Notes: a model not told the origin generated them from the letters alone. DNA of 64,000 nt from Oscillospiraceae bacterium (GCA_015067435.1 SVMM01000008.1:62001-126000), one strand, 5' to 3'. Shown: positions 25,987 to 35,255, counted from the stretch's first letter. Numbers and translations: made by a program.

Positions 25987-26484
25987 TTAGAAGTCGATCT
26001 CTTTGCCTTGACGGTGGTACATCGTCTTTTTGACCGCGCGAAAGATGTTCTCATAGCCCGTGCAGCGGCACAGGTGGCCGGAGAGCAGCTTGCGCAGCTC
26101 TTCATCGGTGTAGAGCTTGTTCGTCTCCAGAATCTCCACCGCCGTCATGATGAAGCCGGGCGTGCAGAAGCCGCATTGGATCGCCGCCTCGTCCACAAAC
26201 GCCTGCTGGATGTCGGCAAGCGCGCCGTCGGGGGACATCAGCCCCTCCAGCGTGCGGATGTCCTTTCCCTCCGCCCAGACCGCGAGGTAGATGCAGGAGT
26301 TGAACGCCTCGCCGTCGATGAGCACGTTGCACGCGCCGCACTCGCCGACCTCGCAGCCCTTCTTGACGGACGTGAGGTGATAGTCGCTTCGCAGCATGTC
26401 GGTCAGCGACGCGCGCACGTCGACCATCTTCTCGACCGCCTTGCCGTTGACGGTGCAGTGCACCAGCTTGTACTGTACGCTCAT
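25987..26484 (-). CDS. xdhC: Xanthine dehydrogenase-type [2Fe-2S] subunit
   Basis: A 165-aa iron-sulfur subunit of a three-subunit molybdenum hydroxylase. The plant-type ferredoxin cluster is CEVGECGACNVLIDG plus a later Cys. The second, helical cluster has CGFCTPG and CRCTGY. Its ATG overlaps the xdhB stop by 4 bases, so translation is coupled. It passes electrons from the molybdenum centre to FAD on XdhB. The naming follows E. coli XdhABC; the true substrate could be another purine or N-heterocycle. Confidence 0.92.
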   Translation of the reverse strand: MSVQYKLVHCTVNGKAVEKMVDVRASLTDMLRSDYHLTSVKKGCEVGECGACNVLIDGEAFNSCIYLAVWAEGKDIRTLEGLMSPDGALADIQQAFVDEAAIQCGFCTPGFIMTAVEILETNKLYTDEELRKLLSGHLCRCTGYENIFRAVKKTMYHRQGKEIDF

Positions 26485-27365
26485 GCCAACTCACCTCCCG
26501 CCAATTCGACAGCACGCGTCAGCGCGCGCTTTGCCATCTCGACCGCGATGTGCTGGCGGAACGCCTTGCTCGCGCGCCACGAGTCGCGGGGGTTGATGTC
26601 GTCGATGACCGCGCGGGCGAACTGCTCCGCCAGCGCCTTCGACGGTTTTTCGCCGTTCGTGGCGGCCTCGGCGGTCGGGCAGCGCATCGGCACTGGGCCC
26701 GCGACGCCGTAGGCGATGCGGCAGCGATCGATGGTCTTCTTATCCGCGGAGAGCCGTACGTTCACGCTGCACCCGAGCGTCGCGATCTCCATGGCGTTGC
26801 GCATGCCGTATTTGATGTAGTGGCCGAAGGTGTTCTCATAGCTTGCCTTCGGGATCAGGATCGCCGTCTGGATCTCGTCCGGCTTGATGTCGACGGTGCC
26901 CGCCTTGATGTAGAAATCCCTGATCGGCAGGCGGCGCACGCCGTTCTGACCCGTCAGCTCGACGATTGCCTCGTACGCGTGGAGCGTGGAGGCGGAGTCG
27001 GCGGAGGTCACGCCGTTGCAGGTGTTGCCGCCGATGGTGCCGATGTTCCGAATCTGCGGCGAGCCGACCTGATCCACCGCTTCGCCGAGGACGTTGCAGT
27101 ATTTCTGAATCAGCGGATCGCGCGTGATGTGCGAAAAGCTCGTGAGCGAGCCGATGCGGAGGTTTTCCTCCTCGTCGATGCTCACGCCGCGCAGCGCGTC
27201 GATCATGTAGATGGAGATCAGCTCCTTGCCGGCGCGCTTGCCCTCGCGCATCTGCACGAGCACGTCCGAGCCGCCGGCGATGATCTGCGCCTCCGGATGC
27301 TCGACGCGCAGCGCAATGGCTTCCTCAACGCTTGACGCTTCATAGAGCGCTTTCATATCATACAT
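26481..27365 (-). CDS. xdhB: Xanthine dehydrogenase-type FAD-binding subunit
   Basis: A 294-aa CO-dehydrogenase-flavoprotein-like subunit. FAD-contact motifs are IAGGSDVLVQMREG near residue 30 and NIGTIGGNTCNGVTSADS near residue 110. It starts 6 bases after xdhA ends and overlaps xdhC by 4 bases. This is the only FAD subunit in the cluster: the selenium-dependent xanthine dehydrogenase at 30555-33143 has none of its own, so it might share this one. Confidence 0.92.
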   Translation of the reverse strand: MYDMKALYEASSVEEAIALRVEHPEAQIIAGGSDVLVQMREGKRAGKELISIYMIDALRGVSIDEEENLRIGSLTSFSHITRDPLIQKYCNVLGEAVDQVGSPQIRNIGTIGGNTCNGVTSADSASTLHAYEAIVELTGQNGVRRLPIRDFYIKAGTVDIKPDEIQTAILIPKASYENTFGHYIKYGMRNAMEIATLGCSVNVRLSADKKTIDRCRIAYGVAGPVPMRCPTAEAATNGEKPSKALAEQFARAVIDDINPRDSWRASKAFRQHIAVEMAKRALTRAVELAGGELA

Positions 27366-27371
27366 GGTATC

Positions 27372-29684
27372 TCACGCCTCCTCTCGCCAGTCGTCGTGGA
27401 TGAGCCCTGCCTTGGTGAATTCCGCGAACAGGACGTGGGGGTTGATGGGGTTGCGGTCGATGGCGACGCCCGTCGCGTCCAGGATCGCGTTGCGGATCGC
27501 CGGCGCGCCCGAGCAGGCGGGCGGTTCGCCGAGCGCCTTGGTGCCGAACGGCGAGGTCGGCTCCGCGTTCTCCACGAACTCCGCCTCCAGATGCGGGTGA
27601 TCCATGAACGTCGAGAGTTTGTAGTCCAGCAGGTTGCCGTTGAGCGGCTTGCCGGTCTTCTCATCGAAGATCAGCTGCTCGGACAGGCCGTAGCCGATCG
27701 CCATGGACATGCCGCCGTGCACCTGCGCCGCGGCGAGGGCGGGGTTGATGAGCTTGCCGCAGTCGTGGACGTTGACGATGTTCTTGACCGTCACCTTGCA
27801 CATCGGAATATCGACCTCGACCTCCGCGAATGTGCAGCCGAAGGAGTAGGCGTTGTTGCGGATGGTGTAGGTGCTCTCCGCCGTGATGTGTTCGCTGTGG
27901 ACGGGGTTGTACTGCGCGGTCATCGCCAGCTCCGAGAGCGACATGAGCACCGAGCCGTCGCCCTTGCGGACGATATTGCCGTCGACGATATCCATGTTCG
28001 CGGCAGCCTGACGCGTGACCTCGTTGGCGTACGCCAAAATCTTCTCGCGCAGCAGATCGGCGGTCTGGCGGATGGAGAAGCCCGCGACGTACGTCTGGCG
28101 CGAGGCATACGCGCCGAGACCCGTCGGCGTGGTGTCGGTGTCCTGACAGGATTTGACGTGCACGTCGCGGTAGCTTGCAAGGCCGACCGCCTCGGCGACC
28201 ATTTGGGCGTAGGCGGTGTCCGCGCCCTGACCGATCTCTGTTTCGCCGCACTGGAACGTCACGGTGCCATCAAGATTCAGAAGCATCCGGTTGGAGGACG
28301 TCTCCAGAGAGATGGGGTAGACCGCCGTGTTGTACCAGAACGTCGCCATGCCGACGCCGCGGCGGATATCGCCCGTATCGTTCGCGTATTCCTTCTTCTT
28401 GCGCTCGTAGTCGAGATACGCCGCGCCCTTCGCCATGCACTCGCGGAAGCTGTCGGCATAGTTGGTGTTGCCGGAGAACGCGTCGTGGAAGCCCTTGGGC
28501 ATGATGTTCTTTTTGCGGAACTCATAGGAGTCCATGCCGAGCGCCTTCGCGCAGTCCTCGATGTTGCTCTCGTCGGCGAAGCTCGCCTGCGGCATACCGT
28601 AGCCGCGCATCGCGCCGGCGGCGGGGCGGTTGGTGAAGACCGTATACGCGTCGCACTCCATGTTTTCGCAGGGATAGTGCTGCGGGAAGGAGCCCATCGC
28701 CTTGGCGACGATGGAGTGCCCGTGCGAGGCGTATGCGCCCTGGTTGGAGAAAAGCTCCACCTTGCGCGCGTGGATCGTGCCGTCCGGCTTGAGCCATGTG
28801 ACGATGTGGAAGCGGATGGCGTGGCGCACGCGGTTCGAGACGAAGGTCTCCTCGCGCGCGCAGTCGAGGCGGACGCAGCGCCCGCCGACCTGCGTGGAGC
28901 ACCACGCGCACAGCGGCTCGTAGAGCGCGTCCTGCTTGTTGCCGAAGCCGCCGCCGATGTAGGGCTTGATGATCTCGATATCGCCCCACGGACGGCCGAG
29001 CGCCTGCCCCACGACGCGGCGGATGATGTGCGGGATCTGCGTCGAGGCGACGACGACCAGCCGGTCGCCCTCCTGAAACGCGAAGCAGCCGTGGTTCTCG
29101 ATGTGGCAATGCTGCACCGTCGGCGTGTCGTACCAGCCCTCGACCTTGACGAGACCGGGTTCCTGAATCGCGGTCTGATAGTCGCCCTTCTTCATGTCGG
29201 TGTGCCTGAGGATGTTGTTGGGGAACTTCTCGTGCAGCTGCGGCGCGCCGTCCTCCATCGCCTTCTGCACGTCAAGCACGAAGGGCAGCTCCTCATACTC
29301 CACCGTCAGCGCGCGCACGCCCTGATTCGCCGCGACCTCGTTCTCCGCGATGACGACGGCGACGTCGTCGCCCCAGTAGCGGACGTGGCGGTTGAGGAGG
29401 TGCCGGTCGGCAACGTCCTGATGGCCGGGGTCCATCGACCACGGATGGCCCGCGGTGGGGAAGGGGATGTCCGGCACGTCGAAACAGGTGAGCACCTTCA
29501 CGACGCCAGGGATCGCCTCCGCCGCGCTCTTGTCCACAGACTTGACCATGCCGTGCGCGACGGTCGCGTGCTTGATGCGGACGTAGAGCGCGTCCGCGGG
29601 GATGCGGTCCTCGTAGTATTTCGTCCGGCCGCTCGCCTTGTCAAAGGCGTCGACGCGGACTTCGCTTTTGCCTACCTTGCTCAT
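27372..29684 (-). CDS. xdhA: Xanthine dehydrogenase-type molybdenum-binding subunit
   Basis: A 770-aa molybdopterin subunit. It has the substrate and cofactor loops GGGFGNKQD, AGAMRGYGMPQ, QCGETEIGQGADT and the catalytic-glutamate region GTKALGEPPACSG. First gene of xdhABC, with AAGGAGG before its ATG. It hydroxylates a purine or related heterocycle; motifs alone do not settle which. The selenium genes nearby make a selenium-labile cofactor possible here too. Confidence 0.92.
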   Translation of the reverse strand: MSKVGKSEVRVDAFDKASGRTKYYEDRIPADALYVRIKHATVAHGMVKSVDKSAAEAIPGVVKVLTCFDVPDIPFPTAGHPWSMDPGHQDVADRHLLNRHVRYWGDDVAVVIAENEVAANQGVRALTVEYEELPFVLDVQKAMEDGAPQLHEKFPNNILRHTDMKKGDYQTAIQEPGLVKVEGWYDTPTVQHCHIENHGCFAFQEGDRLVVVASTQIPHIIRRVVGQALGRPWGDIEIIKPYIGGGFGNKQDALYEPLCAWCSTQVGGRCVRLDCAREETFVSNRVRHAIRFHIVTWLKPDGTIHARKVELFSNQGAYASHGHSIVAKAMGSFPQHYPCENMECDAYTVFTNRPAAGAMRGYGMPQASFADESNIEDCAKALGMDSYEFRKKNIMPKGFHDAFSGNTNYADSFRECMAKGAAYLDYERKKKEYANDTGDIRRGVGMATFWYNTAVYPISLETSSNRMLLNLDGTVTFQCGETEIGQGADTAYAQMVAEAVGLASYRDVHVKSCQDTDTTPTGLGAYASRQTYVAGFSIRQTADLLREKILAYANEVTRQAAANMDIVDGNIVRKGDGSVLMSLSELAMTAQYNPVHSEHITAESTYTIRNNAYSFGCTFAEVEVDIPMCKVTVKNIVNVHDCGKLINPALAAAQVHGGMSMAIGYGLSEQLIFDEKTGKPLNGNLLDYKLSTFMDHPHLEAEFVENAEPTSPFGTKALGEPPACSGAPAIRNAILDATGVAIDRNPINPHVLFAEFTKAGLIHDDWREEA

Positions 29685-29759
29685 GGCGTTCGCCCTCCTT
29701 GTGGGAGACTAAAAATAGGTTGACTTGTCCATACTGGGTTTGATACATTGAAGCGGGTG

Positions 29760-30368
29760 ATGAAAATGCGGGATCAAAACGAACTCCGCGTCGGCTGCGT
29801 CGTGATGGCGGCGGGGAACGCGGAGCGCTTCGGGGAAAACAAGCTCGCCGCCGCCGTGGGCGGCAAAACGCTCATCGAGCGCGCGCTTGACGCTGTGCCG
29901 TTGGACGCGCTGTCCGCCGTCTGCGTCGTGACGCAGTACGACGAGGTGGAGCGGCTTGCCGTCCGCTGCGGCTTTCGCTGTGTGCGCAACGACCGTCCCG
30001 CGGACGGGCTCAGCCGCACGGTGCGCCTCGGCACCGAGGCGCTCGCGGGGGAGTGTGACGCGATACTCTACCTCGTCTCTGACCAGCCGCTCCTCAAGCG
30101 GGAAAGCGTTGCGGCGCTGCTGGACTTCTGCCGCGCGCATCCGGACAGGATCGTCGGTGCGTCGCACGGCGGGAGGCGGGGGAACCCCTGCGTATTTCCA
30201 AAGAAATACTTTCCGGAGCTCTGCGCCCTCTCGGGCGACGTCGGCGGCAGCGCGGTGATCCGCGCGCACGAAGACGACCTGCTGCTCTTTGAGATCGGCG
30301 GGGAAGAACTCACCGACGTCGACACGAAGGAAGCACTGAAAGAGCTGAACAACGCAGGCGCTCCCTGA
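29760..30368 (+). CDS. mocA: MocA-type molybdenum cofactor cytidylyltransferase
   Basis: A ~202-aa NTP-transferase-fold protein. The nucleotide loop VVMAAGNAERFGENKL matches (L/V)xAAGxSxRxGxxK, and VSDQPLL and GGRRGNPCVFP follow family order. MocA transfers CMP to molybdopterin to give the dinucleotide cofactor used by hydroxylases. It lies on the opposite strand between the two hydroxylase loci. The start is uncertain: ATG 29760 or 29766, or TTG 29748; none has a good ribosome site. TTGACT at 29720 may be its -35 box. Confidence 0.85.
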   Translation: MKMRDQNELRVGCVVMAAGNAERFGENKLAAAVGGKTLIERALDAVPLDALSAVCVVTQYDEVERLAVRCGFRCVRNDRPADGLSRTVRLGTEALAGECDAILYLVSDQPLLKRESVAALLDFCRAHPDRIVGASHGGRRGNPCVFPKKYFPELCALSGDVGGSAVIRAHEDDLLLFEIGGEELTDVDTKEALKELNNAGAP

Positions 30369-30554
30369 ACGACCCGCAGTGTCGAGTTTCGCGTCAATGC
30401 AGCGACAGCGAAAAACGAGGCGACACGTTTCGACACGCTGCGCCGGAAACAGAGGAACGTCCGACCGAAACGGAGGGCGTTTTTCTCTTTTGGGGAAGTC
30501 TGAAACCGCGTTTTCTCTTTTCAAGAAAAAGAGAAAAGGCGGTGTCAGGAAACG
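30369..30554. other. Intergenic region between convergent mocA and selenium-dependent XDH
   Basis: About 186 bases with no supported gene. A T/A-rich hairpin (TTTTCTCTTTT 30511-30521 with AAAAGAGAAAA 30527-30537) lies just past the minus-strand stop and may act as a terminator. The motif GCGTTTT(T)CTCTTTT occurs twice, near 30477 and 30508. Confidence 0.4.
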
Positions 30555-33143
30555 TCACTTTTTCCGCGCATACGGCGTATTCGCCAGCGGCAGCGTGCAG
30601 CGCCTCACGCCGTCGAGCCGGAAGTAAGCGTCCGCGATGGCGGGCGCGGTGGGAATGGACGTGATCTCGCCGATGCCGATGGCGCCGTTGGCGAACTCCA
30701 GCCCCGGCTTTTCGACCACGATCGCCTTCACCGGCGGAACGTCCGGCGCGCGGAACAGGCCGAGCGTTCCATATTTTGCCGTCGGCTTGCAATTCTCGTC
30801 GATGGGATACTGCTCCGTGAGCGCGAAGCCCGTCGACATCACAACGCCGCCCTCGATCTGCCCCTCGCAGGAGAGGGGATTGATCGCCTTGCCCACGTCG
30901 TGCGCGGCAACCAGCTGCTTGATCTTGCCGGTCTCCCTGTCGAGCACGCACATCTGCGTCGCATAGCCGTAGGCGACGTGCGAGACGGGATTCGGTTTGC
31001 CGGAGCCGAGCGGGTCGGTCTTCGCGTAATACGCGCCGTAGAACACGCGGCCCTTCAGTTCGTCAAGCGTCTCCGTCTCCAGCGCGGATTTCAATAGCTC
31101 GCAGGCGCGGCGCACCGCCTCGCCCGTGATGAGCGTCTGGCGCGAGCCGGAGGTGTCGCCGGAGTCCGGCGCGATCCAGGTGTTGCTGCGCTCGTAGACG
31201 ACGTCGTCCGGCTTGACGCCGGCGTTGGTGACGACGATCTGCGTCAGCACCGTGCCGAGTCCCTGCCCGATGCAGGACGCGCCGGAGAAGATGTGCACCT
31301 TTGCGTCGTCCCCGACGATCAGCTTCGCGCGGCCCCAGTCCTGCAATCCCACGCCGACGCCGGCGTTCTTCATCGCGCAGGCGATGCCGACGGGATCGCC
31401 GTTTTTGACCGCCTCGTCGTAATACGGCTTGATCGCCTCCAGCGTTTCGACAAGCCCTGTTTCTGGGCCGACGATCTGACCGTTGGGCAATACGCCGCCG
31501 GGGCGGATGGCGTTGCGGTAGCGGATCTCCCACGGGGAAATGCCGACCTTGTCCGCCATCATGTTGAGAAGCGTTTCGGTCGCGAAACAGGTCTGCGTCA
31601 CGCCGAAGCCGCGGAACGCGCCCGCGGGCGGATTGTTCGTGTAGTACGAGGTGCCGTCGATCTCAAAATTCTCGTAGGCATACGGCCCCGCCGCGTGCGT
31701 GCACGCGCGCTCCAGCACCGGCCCGCCGAGGGAGGCAAACGCGCCCGTGTCGGACATGACCTTTGCCTTGACGCCCTGAATGATGCCGTTTTCGTCGCAG
31801 CCCATCGTGAAATCCATCCAGAACGGGTGGCGCTTGGGGTGGATCAGGATCGACTCGGCGCGCGTGAGCTTCACCTTGACCGGCACGCGCGCGACATAGG
31901 CGATCAACGCCGCGTGGTGCTGCACCGACATATCCTCCTTGCCGCCGAAGCCGCCGCCGACAAGCTGGTTTTCCACCAGACAGTGATCCGGCACCGTGCC
32001 GAGCATCTCCATGCACTCGTTCATCGTCGTGTGCGTGCTCTGGTCGGAGGTCAGCAGCTTCACGCCGCCGTTTTCGAGCGGCAGCGCCACGCAGCACTCC
32101 GGCTCCAAAAACGCATGCTCCGTCCAAGGCGTCTCAAAGTGCTCGGTGATGACATATTTGCTGTTTGCGATCGCGCCGTCCGCGTCGCCGCGGGAGACGT
32201 GCTTGTGCGCCTGCACGTTCGTATCCGTCTCCGTCTCAAAAACGCGCGGCGCGCCGTCCTCCATCGCCTCAAACGGGTCGTGCACCGCGGGAAGCACCTC
32301 GTATTCGACACGGACGAGCTTCTTCGCCGCCTCCAGCGTTTCCATATCCCGCGCGCAGACGAGCGCCACCGCGTCGCCGAGGTAGTGCGTGATCTTGCCG
32401 ACCGGGATCAGCGTCGCCTGATCCTTCTGAATGTGGCCGACGTAGTTTTTGCCGGGGATGTCCTTCGCCGTCAGCACGCATACGACGCCCGGAAGCGCCT
32501 CCGCTTCGCTTGTGTCGATGGACAGCACGCGGGCGCGCGGGTACTGGCTGCGCACGGCGCTGCCGTAGCACATGCCGTCGACATAGACATCGTCAGGGTA
32601 CTTGCCATAGCCCTGCACCTTCTCGGCGACGTCGATGCGGTGGACACGCGAGCCGACCTGCCAGTCGTCCTCGGACGGCGCGGGGATCTTGCCCTCGCGG
32701 AAGACCTTCGCGGCGAGCAAAATGCCGTCGATGATCTTGACATAGCCCGTACAGCGGCAGATGTTGCCGCGGATAGCGAACGCCGCCTCCTCGCGCGTGG
32801 GGTCGGGGTTCTGGTCAATCAGCGCCTTGGCGCACATCACCATGCCGGGGATGCAGAAGCCGCACTGCACGGCGCCCGCCTCGCCGAAGGCATAGGTGAA
32901 CACGTCCTTCTCCCAGCCGGAAAGCCCTTCGACCGTGACGACGCTCTTGCCCTCCAGCTTGTCCGTCTGCGGAACGCATGCCTTGGTCGCCTTGCCGTCG
33001 ATGAGCACGGTGCAGGTGCCGCAGGCGCCCTCGCTGCATCCGTCCTTGACGCTGGTGAGGTGCAGCGTGTCGCGCAGATAGCGCAGCAGCTTCTGGTTTT
33101 TCTCCACCGTGACGGTTTTGCCATTGACTGTAAAGACGGCCAT
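30555..33143 (-). CDS. Selenium-dependent xanthine dehydrogenase (fused [2Fe-2S]-molybdenum protein)
   Basis: An 862-aa fusion. Residues about 1-155 are an iron-sulfur subunit (CSEGACGTCTVLIDG; CGFCIPG; CRCTGY). The rest is a molybdenum subunit with GGGFGGKED, AGAFRGFGVTQ and a catalytic region near GAIGIGEITSIPTAPA. Length and fusion order match the SDMH xanthine dehydrogenase family, whose Enterococcus faecalis member depends on SelD. There is no in-frame UGA, so selenium would be a labile ligand and not selenocysteine. It has its own promoter upstream and lies downstream of selD-yqeB-yqeC. No FAD domain. Confidence 0.9.
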   Translation of the reverse strand: MAVFTVNGKTVTVEKNQKLLRYLRDTLHLTSVKDGCSEGACGTCTVLIDGKATKACVPQTDKLEGKSVVTVEGLSGWEKDVFTYAFGEAGAVQCGFCIPGMVMCAKALIDQNPDPTREEAAFAIRGNICRCTGYVKIIDGILLAAKVFREGKIPAPSEDDWQVGSRVHRIDVAEKVQGYGKYPDDVYVDGMCYGSAVRSQYPRARVLSIDTSEAEALPGVVCVLTAKDIPGKNYVGHIQKDQATLIPVGKITHYLGDAVALVCARDMETLEAAKKLVRVEYEVLPAVHDPFEAMEDGAPRVFETETDTNVQAHKHVSRGDADGAIANSKYVITEHFETPWTEHAFLEPECCVALPLENGGVKLLTSDQSTHTTMNECMEMLGTVPDHCLVENQLVGGGFGGKEDMSVQHHAALIAYVARVPVKVKLTRAESILIHPKRHPFWMDFTMGCDENGIIQGVKAKVMSDTGAFASLGGPVLERACTHAAGPYAYENFEIDGTSYYTNNPPAGAFRGFGVTQTCFATETLLNMMADKVGISPWEIRYRNAIRPGGVLPNGQIVGPETGLVETLEAIKPYYDEAVKNGDPVGIACAMKNAGVGVGLQDWGRAKLIVGDDAKVHIFSGASCIGQGLGTVLTQIVVTNAGVKPDDVVYERSNTWIAPDSGDTSGSRQTLITGEAVRRACELLKSALETETLDELKGRVFYGAYYAKTDPLGSGKPNPVSHVAYGYATQMCVLDRETGKIKQLVAAHDVGKAINPLSCEGQIEGGVVMSTGFALTEQYPIDENCKPTAKYGTLGLFRAPDVPPVKAIVVEKPGLEFANGAIGIGEITSIPTAPAIADAYFRLDGVRRCTLPLANTPYARKK

Positions 33144-33203
33144 AACGCATCCCCTTTCGCCATTTTCTCCAAAAAGATTTAGGCGAGCTTACGAATTTTT
33201 ATC

Positions 33204-33231
33204 ATTATACCATATCCATATTAAAAAGCAA
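33204..33231 (-). promoter_or_regulatory. Promoter of selenium-dependent XDH
   Basis: On the minus strand: TTGCTT (33231-33226), 16-bp spacer, TATAAT (33209-33204), about 60 bases before the ATG at 33143. Confidence 0.65.
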
Positions 33232-33274
33232 TTGGAAATCCTGCTAATCGTAGTATTATCCAAAATATAACGAG

Positions 33275-33299
33275 CCGGGCCGCGCAGGGCACGGTCCGG
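33275..33299 (-). terminator. Possible selD terminator
   Basis: CCGGACCG/CGGCCCGG (minus-strand sense, one G-U pair) with a 9-nt loop, followed by CTCGTTATATTTT. It separates selD from the XDH promoter. Confidence 0.45.
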
Positions 33300-33325
33300 T
33301 CGGGAAACAGGGGAGAGTATGCACG

Positions 33326-34363
33326 TCAGCACAGAAAGATGCGCTTGCCGCCGCGGTACGGTTCCACGGCTCCGATACGCTGCGCGGAGGGAACGGCGGC
33401 GCGCAGCTCCGCGTACAGCGCGTCCGCGTCCGACGGATCAACCGCGATGAGAAGCCCGCCCGCCGTCTGCGGGTCGTAGAGCACGTCCTGCCGCGCCAGC
33501 TCCACCGCGCCGGGGTCGACATAGGGCTCGGCAAACTTGCGGTTGCGGTACATGCCCTCCGGCAGTATGCCGGCGCGGGCAAGCTCCACCGCCTCCGGCA
33601 TCAGGTCGATGGCGCTGACGTCCAGATGCAGCTCGACGTCGCTGCCCTGCGCCATTTCAAGCCCGTGTCCCATGAGCGAGAAGCCTGTCACGTCCGTACA
33701 CGCGTGGACGCGGTACTTGACCATGGCGTCGCGCGCGGAGCGGTTGAGCGTCGTCATCAGCGCCACGGCGCGGCGCATCGACGACTCTGACGCCATGCCG
33801 ACCTTTGCCGCCGTCGTGAGGATGCCGACGCCGAGGGGTTTTGTCAGCAGCAGCACGTCGCCGGGCTTCGCGCCGCTGTTGGTCAGCACCTTGTCCGGAT
33901 GCACAAAGCCCGTCACGGCGAGGCCGTACTTCGGCTCGTCGTCCAGAATACTGTGTCCGCCGGTGATGATCGCGCCCGCCTCGTACGCCTTTTCATAGCC
34001 GCCGCGCAGCAGCTCGTGCACCGCCTCGGAGGGCATGTCCTTCGGTACCGCCATGATGTTGAGCGCGAGCTTCGGCTCGCCGCCCATGGCGTACACGTCG
34101 CTGAGCGCATTGGTCGCGGCGATCTGGCCGAAGGTGTAGGGATCGTCGTGAATGGGCGGGAAGAAGTCGACGGTCTGCACCAGCGCGAGCTCGTCGGACA
34201 CCTTGTAAACGCTGGCGTCGTCGCTCTTGTCGAAGCCGACGAGCAGGTTCGGGTCGCGCAGCGTTTTGAGGTCGCCGAGCAGCTGCGCCAGCACGCCCGC
34301 ACCGACCTTCGCGCCGCAGCCCGCGCACTTGGCGAGCTTGGTGAGCTTCACTTCATTTTCCAT
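33326..34363 (-). CDS. selD: Selenide, water dikinase (selenophosphate synthase)
   Basis: A 345-aa SelD that makes selenophosphate from selenide and ATP. The N-terminal active site reads KCAGCGAKV, giving Cys16 and Lys19 at the catalytic Cys/Lys positions. It is therefore a Cys form, not a selenoprotein. DFFPPIHDDPYTFGQIAATNALSDVYAMGG is a conserved SelD core. AGGAGG precedes the ATG. Its place in the yqeC-yqeB-selD-XDH series, without selA or selB in the window, matches the orphan-SelD type devoted to molybdenum hydroxylases. selA/selB elsewhere cannot be excluded. Confidence 0.94.
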   Translation of the reverse strand: MENEVKLTKLAKCAGCGAKVGAGVLAQLLGDLKTLRDPNLLVGFDKSDDASVYKVSDELALVQTVDFFPPIHDDPYTFGQIAATNALSDVYAMGGEPKLALNIMAVPKDMPSEAVHELLRGGYEKAYEAGAIITGGHSILDDEPKYGLAVTGFVHPDKVLTNSGAKPGDVLLLTKPLGVGILTTAAKVGMASESSMRRAVALMTTLNRSARDAMVKYRVHACTDVTGFSLMGHGLEMAQGSDVELHLDVSAIDLMPEAVELARAGILPEGMYRNRKFAEPYVDPGAVELARQDVLYDPQTAGGLLIAVDPSDADALYAELRAAVPSAQRIGAVEPYRGGKRIFLC

Positions 34364-34387
34364 GGTTTATCGCCTCCTGAAAATGCC

Positions 34388-34454
34388 CGAATCGCTCCGC
34401 TTGCGGAGCGGTTCGCCATATTTCGCGGCTGCCGCGCAAGCGGCGAGCGAAATG
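34388..34454 (-). repeat. Two adjacent GC-rich stem-loops in the selD leader
   Basis: Stem 1: CGAATCGCTCCGC (34388-34400) with GCGGAGCGGTTCG (34403-34415), 13 bp with one G-T. Stem 2: ATTTCGC and GCGAAAT around an inner GCCGC/GCGGC. They fill the gap between yqeB and selD and end just before the selD ribosome site. The form resembles REP-like elements or an mRNA-processing site. Confidence 0.55.
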
Positions 34455-34457
34455 GCA

Positions 34458-35255
34458 TTACGATTCTGTATTTTTTGAAGAAAAATGCAGAATTGCTTCG
34501 AGTACCCCTCCGGCGACGGCGAGCGCCTTGTCGGAGACGAGATCGCAGTAGCTTTTCTCGCCGCGCGGGTCGACGTCGCCGGACTTCATGCCGCGTCTGA
34601 CCGTCACACCGTCCGCGAGCAGGCCGCGCAGCACGCCGGCGATGGTCGCCTTCATCGGCTCGCCCGCTACAAAACCAACGGTATCGCCCGCCTCGACGCG
34701 GTCGCCGATCCGGCGCGTTCCCTGAAACACGCCGTCCGCGGGGGCGCGCAGTACGCGCTCGCCCGCAAAGCCGCCGATGAGGCCGGGGACGTTCGTGTTC
34801 GGCAGGGCGGAGCCTTCGTAGATGGCGCGGCCCAGCGTGTGCCCGCGCATGGTTTCCACGACGGCGCGGCAGTCGACGCCAGCCGTGAAGCCCGGCCCCA
34901 CGCCGACGACGATGGGCGCAAAGTCGATTGCCGTGCCGAGGTTGCGCTTGGCGAGGATGGCGTCGACGAGTGCGTCCGGCAGAAGCTGCGCGCGGCAGGC
35001 GCAGTCCGGATCGACGAGCACGGGAATGCAGTCTTTCTCCAGATAAAGGATGGCCTCCTCCCACGTCTCGGCGCGCAGCGCCGTCACGTCCTCGACCGTC
35101 TGCTCGCCGTTTATCACTGCGTCAGAGAATGCCACCGTGCGGCGGATGGTCGTCGGGTGCTCGATCTCGGTCATCACGACGGCGAAGCCCGCGCGATGCA
35201 GACGCAGCGCGATCCCGCTGGCGATGTCGCCCGCGCCGCGGATCAACGTAAGCAT
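34458..35255 (-). CDS. yqeB: YqeB-type selenium-dependent molybdenum hydroxylase maturation protein
   Basis: A 265-aa protein of the EF2563/YqeB family, a marker of the SDMH system. It has an N-terminal Rossmann-like GAGDIASGIALRLHRAG, an internal DPDC segment, and a C-terminal half (residues about 160-265) with a biotinyl/barrel-like ADGVFQGTRRIGDRVEAGD. Its exact reaction is unknown; it is proposed to help make or insert the selenium ligand. ATG at 35255 has AAGGGGG upstream and overlaps the yqeC end by 13 bases, so the two are translationally coupled. Confidence 0.88.
   Translation of the reverse strand: MLTLIRGAGDIASGIALRLHRAGFAVVMTEIEHPTTIRRTVAFSDAVINGEQTVEDVTALRAETWEEAILYLEKDCIPVLVDPDCACRAQLLPDALVDAILAKRNLGTAIDFAPIVVGVGPGFTAGVDCRAVVETMRGHTLGRAIYEGSALPNTNVPGLIGGFAGERVLRAPADGVFQGTRRIGDRVEAGDTVGFVAGEPMKATIAGVLRGLLADGVTVRRGMKSGDVDPRGEKSYCDLVSDKALAVAGGVLEAILHFSSKNTES

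Noticed and set aside
27396..29723. Long plus-strand frame opposite xdhA
   Set aside because: Antisense shadow; composition is Arg/Asp/His/Val-rich and lacks any motif.
30379..30627. Small plus-strand frame after mocA
   Set aside because: It overlaps the end of the selenium-dependent XDH gene, has no ribosome site and a low-complexity Lys/Arg composition.
30555..34363. Possible selenocysteine codons or SECIS in selD and the selenium-dependent XDH
   Set aside because: The frames have no internal TGA, and SelD carries Cys at the catalytic site.
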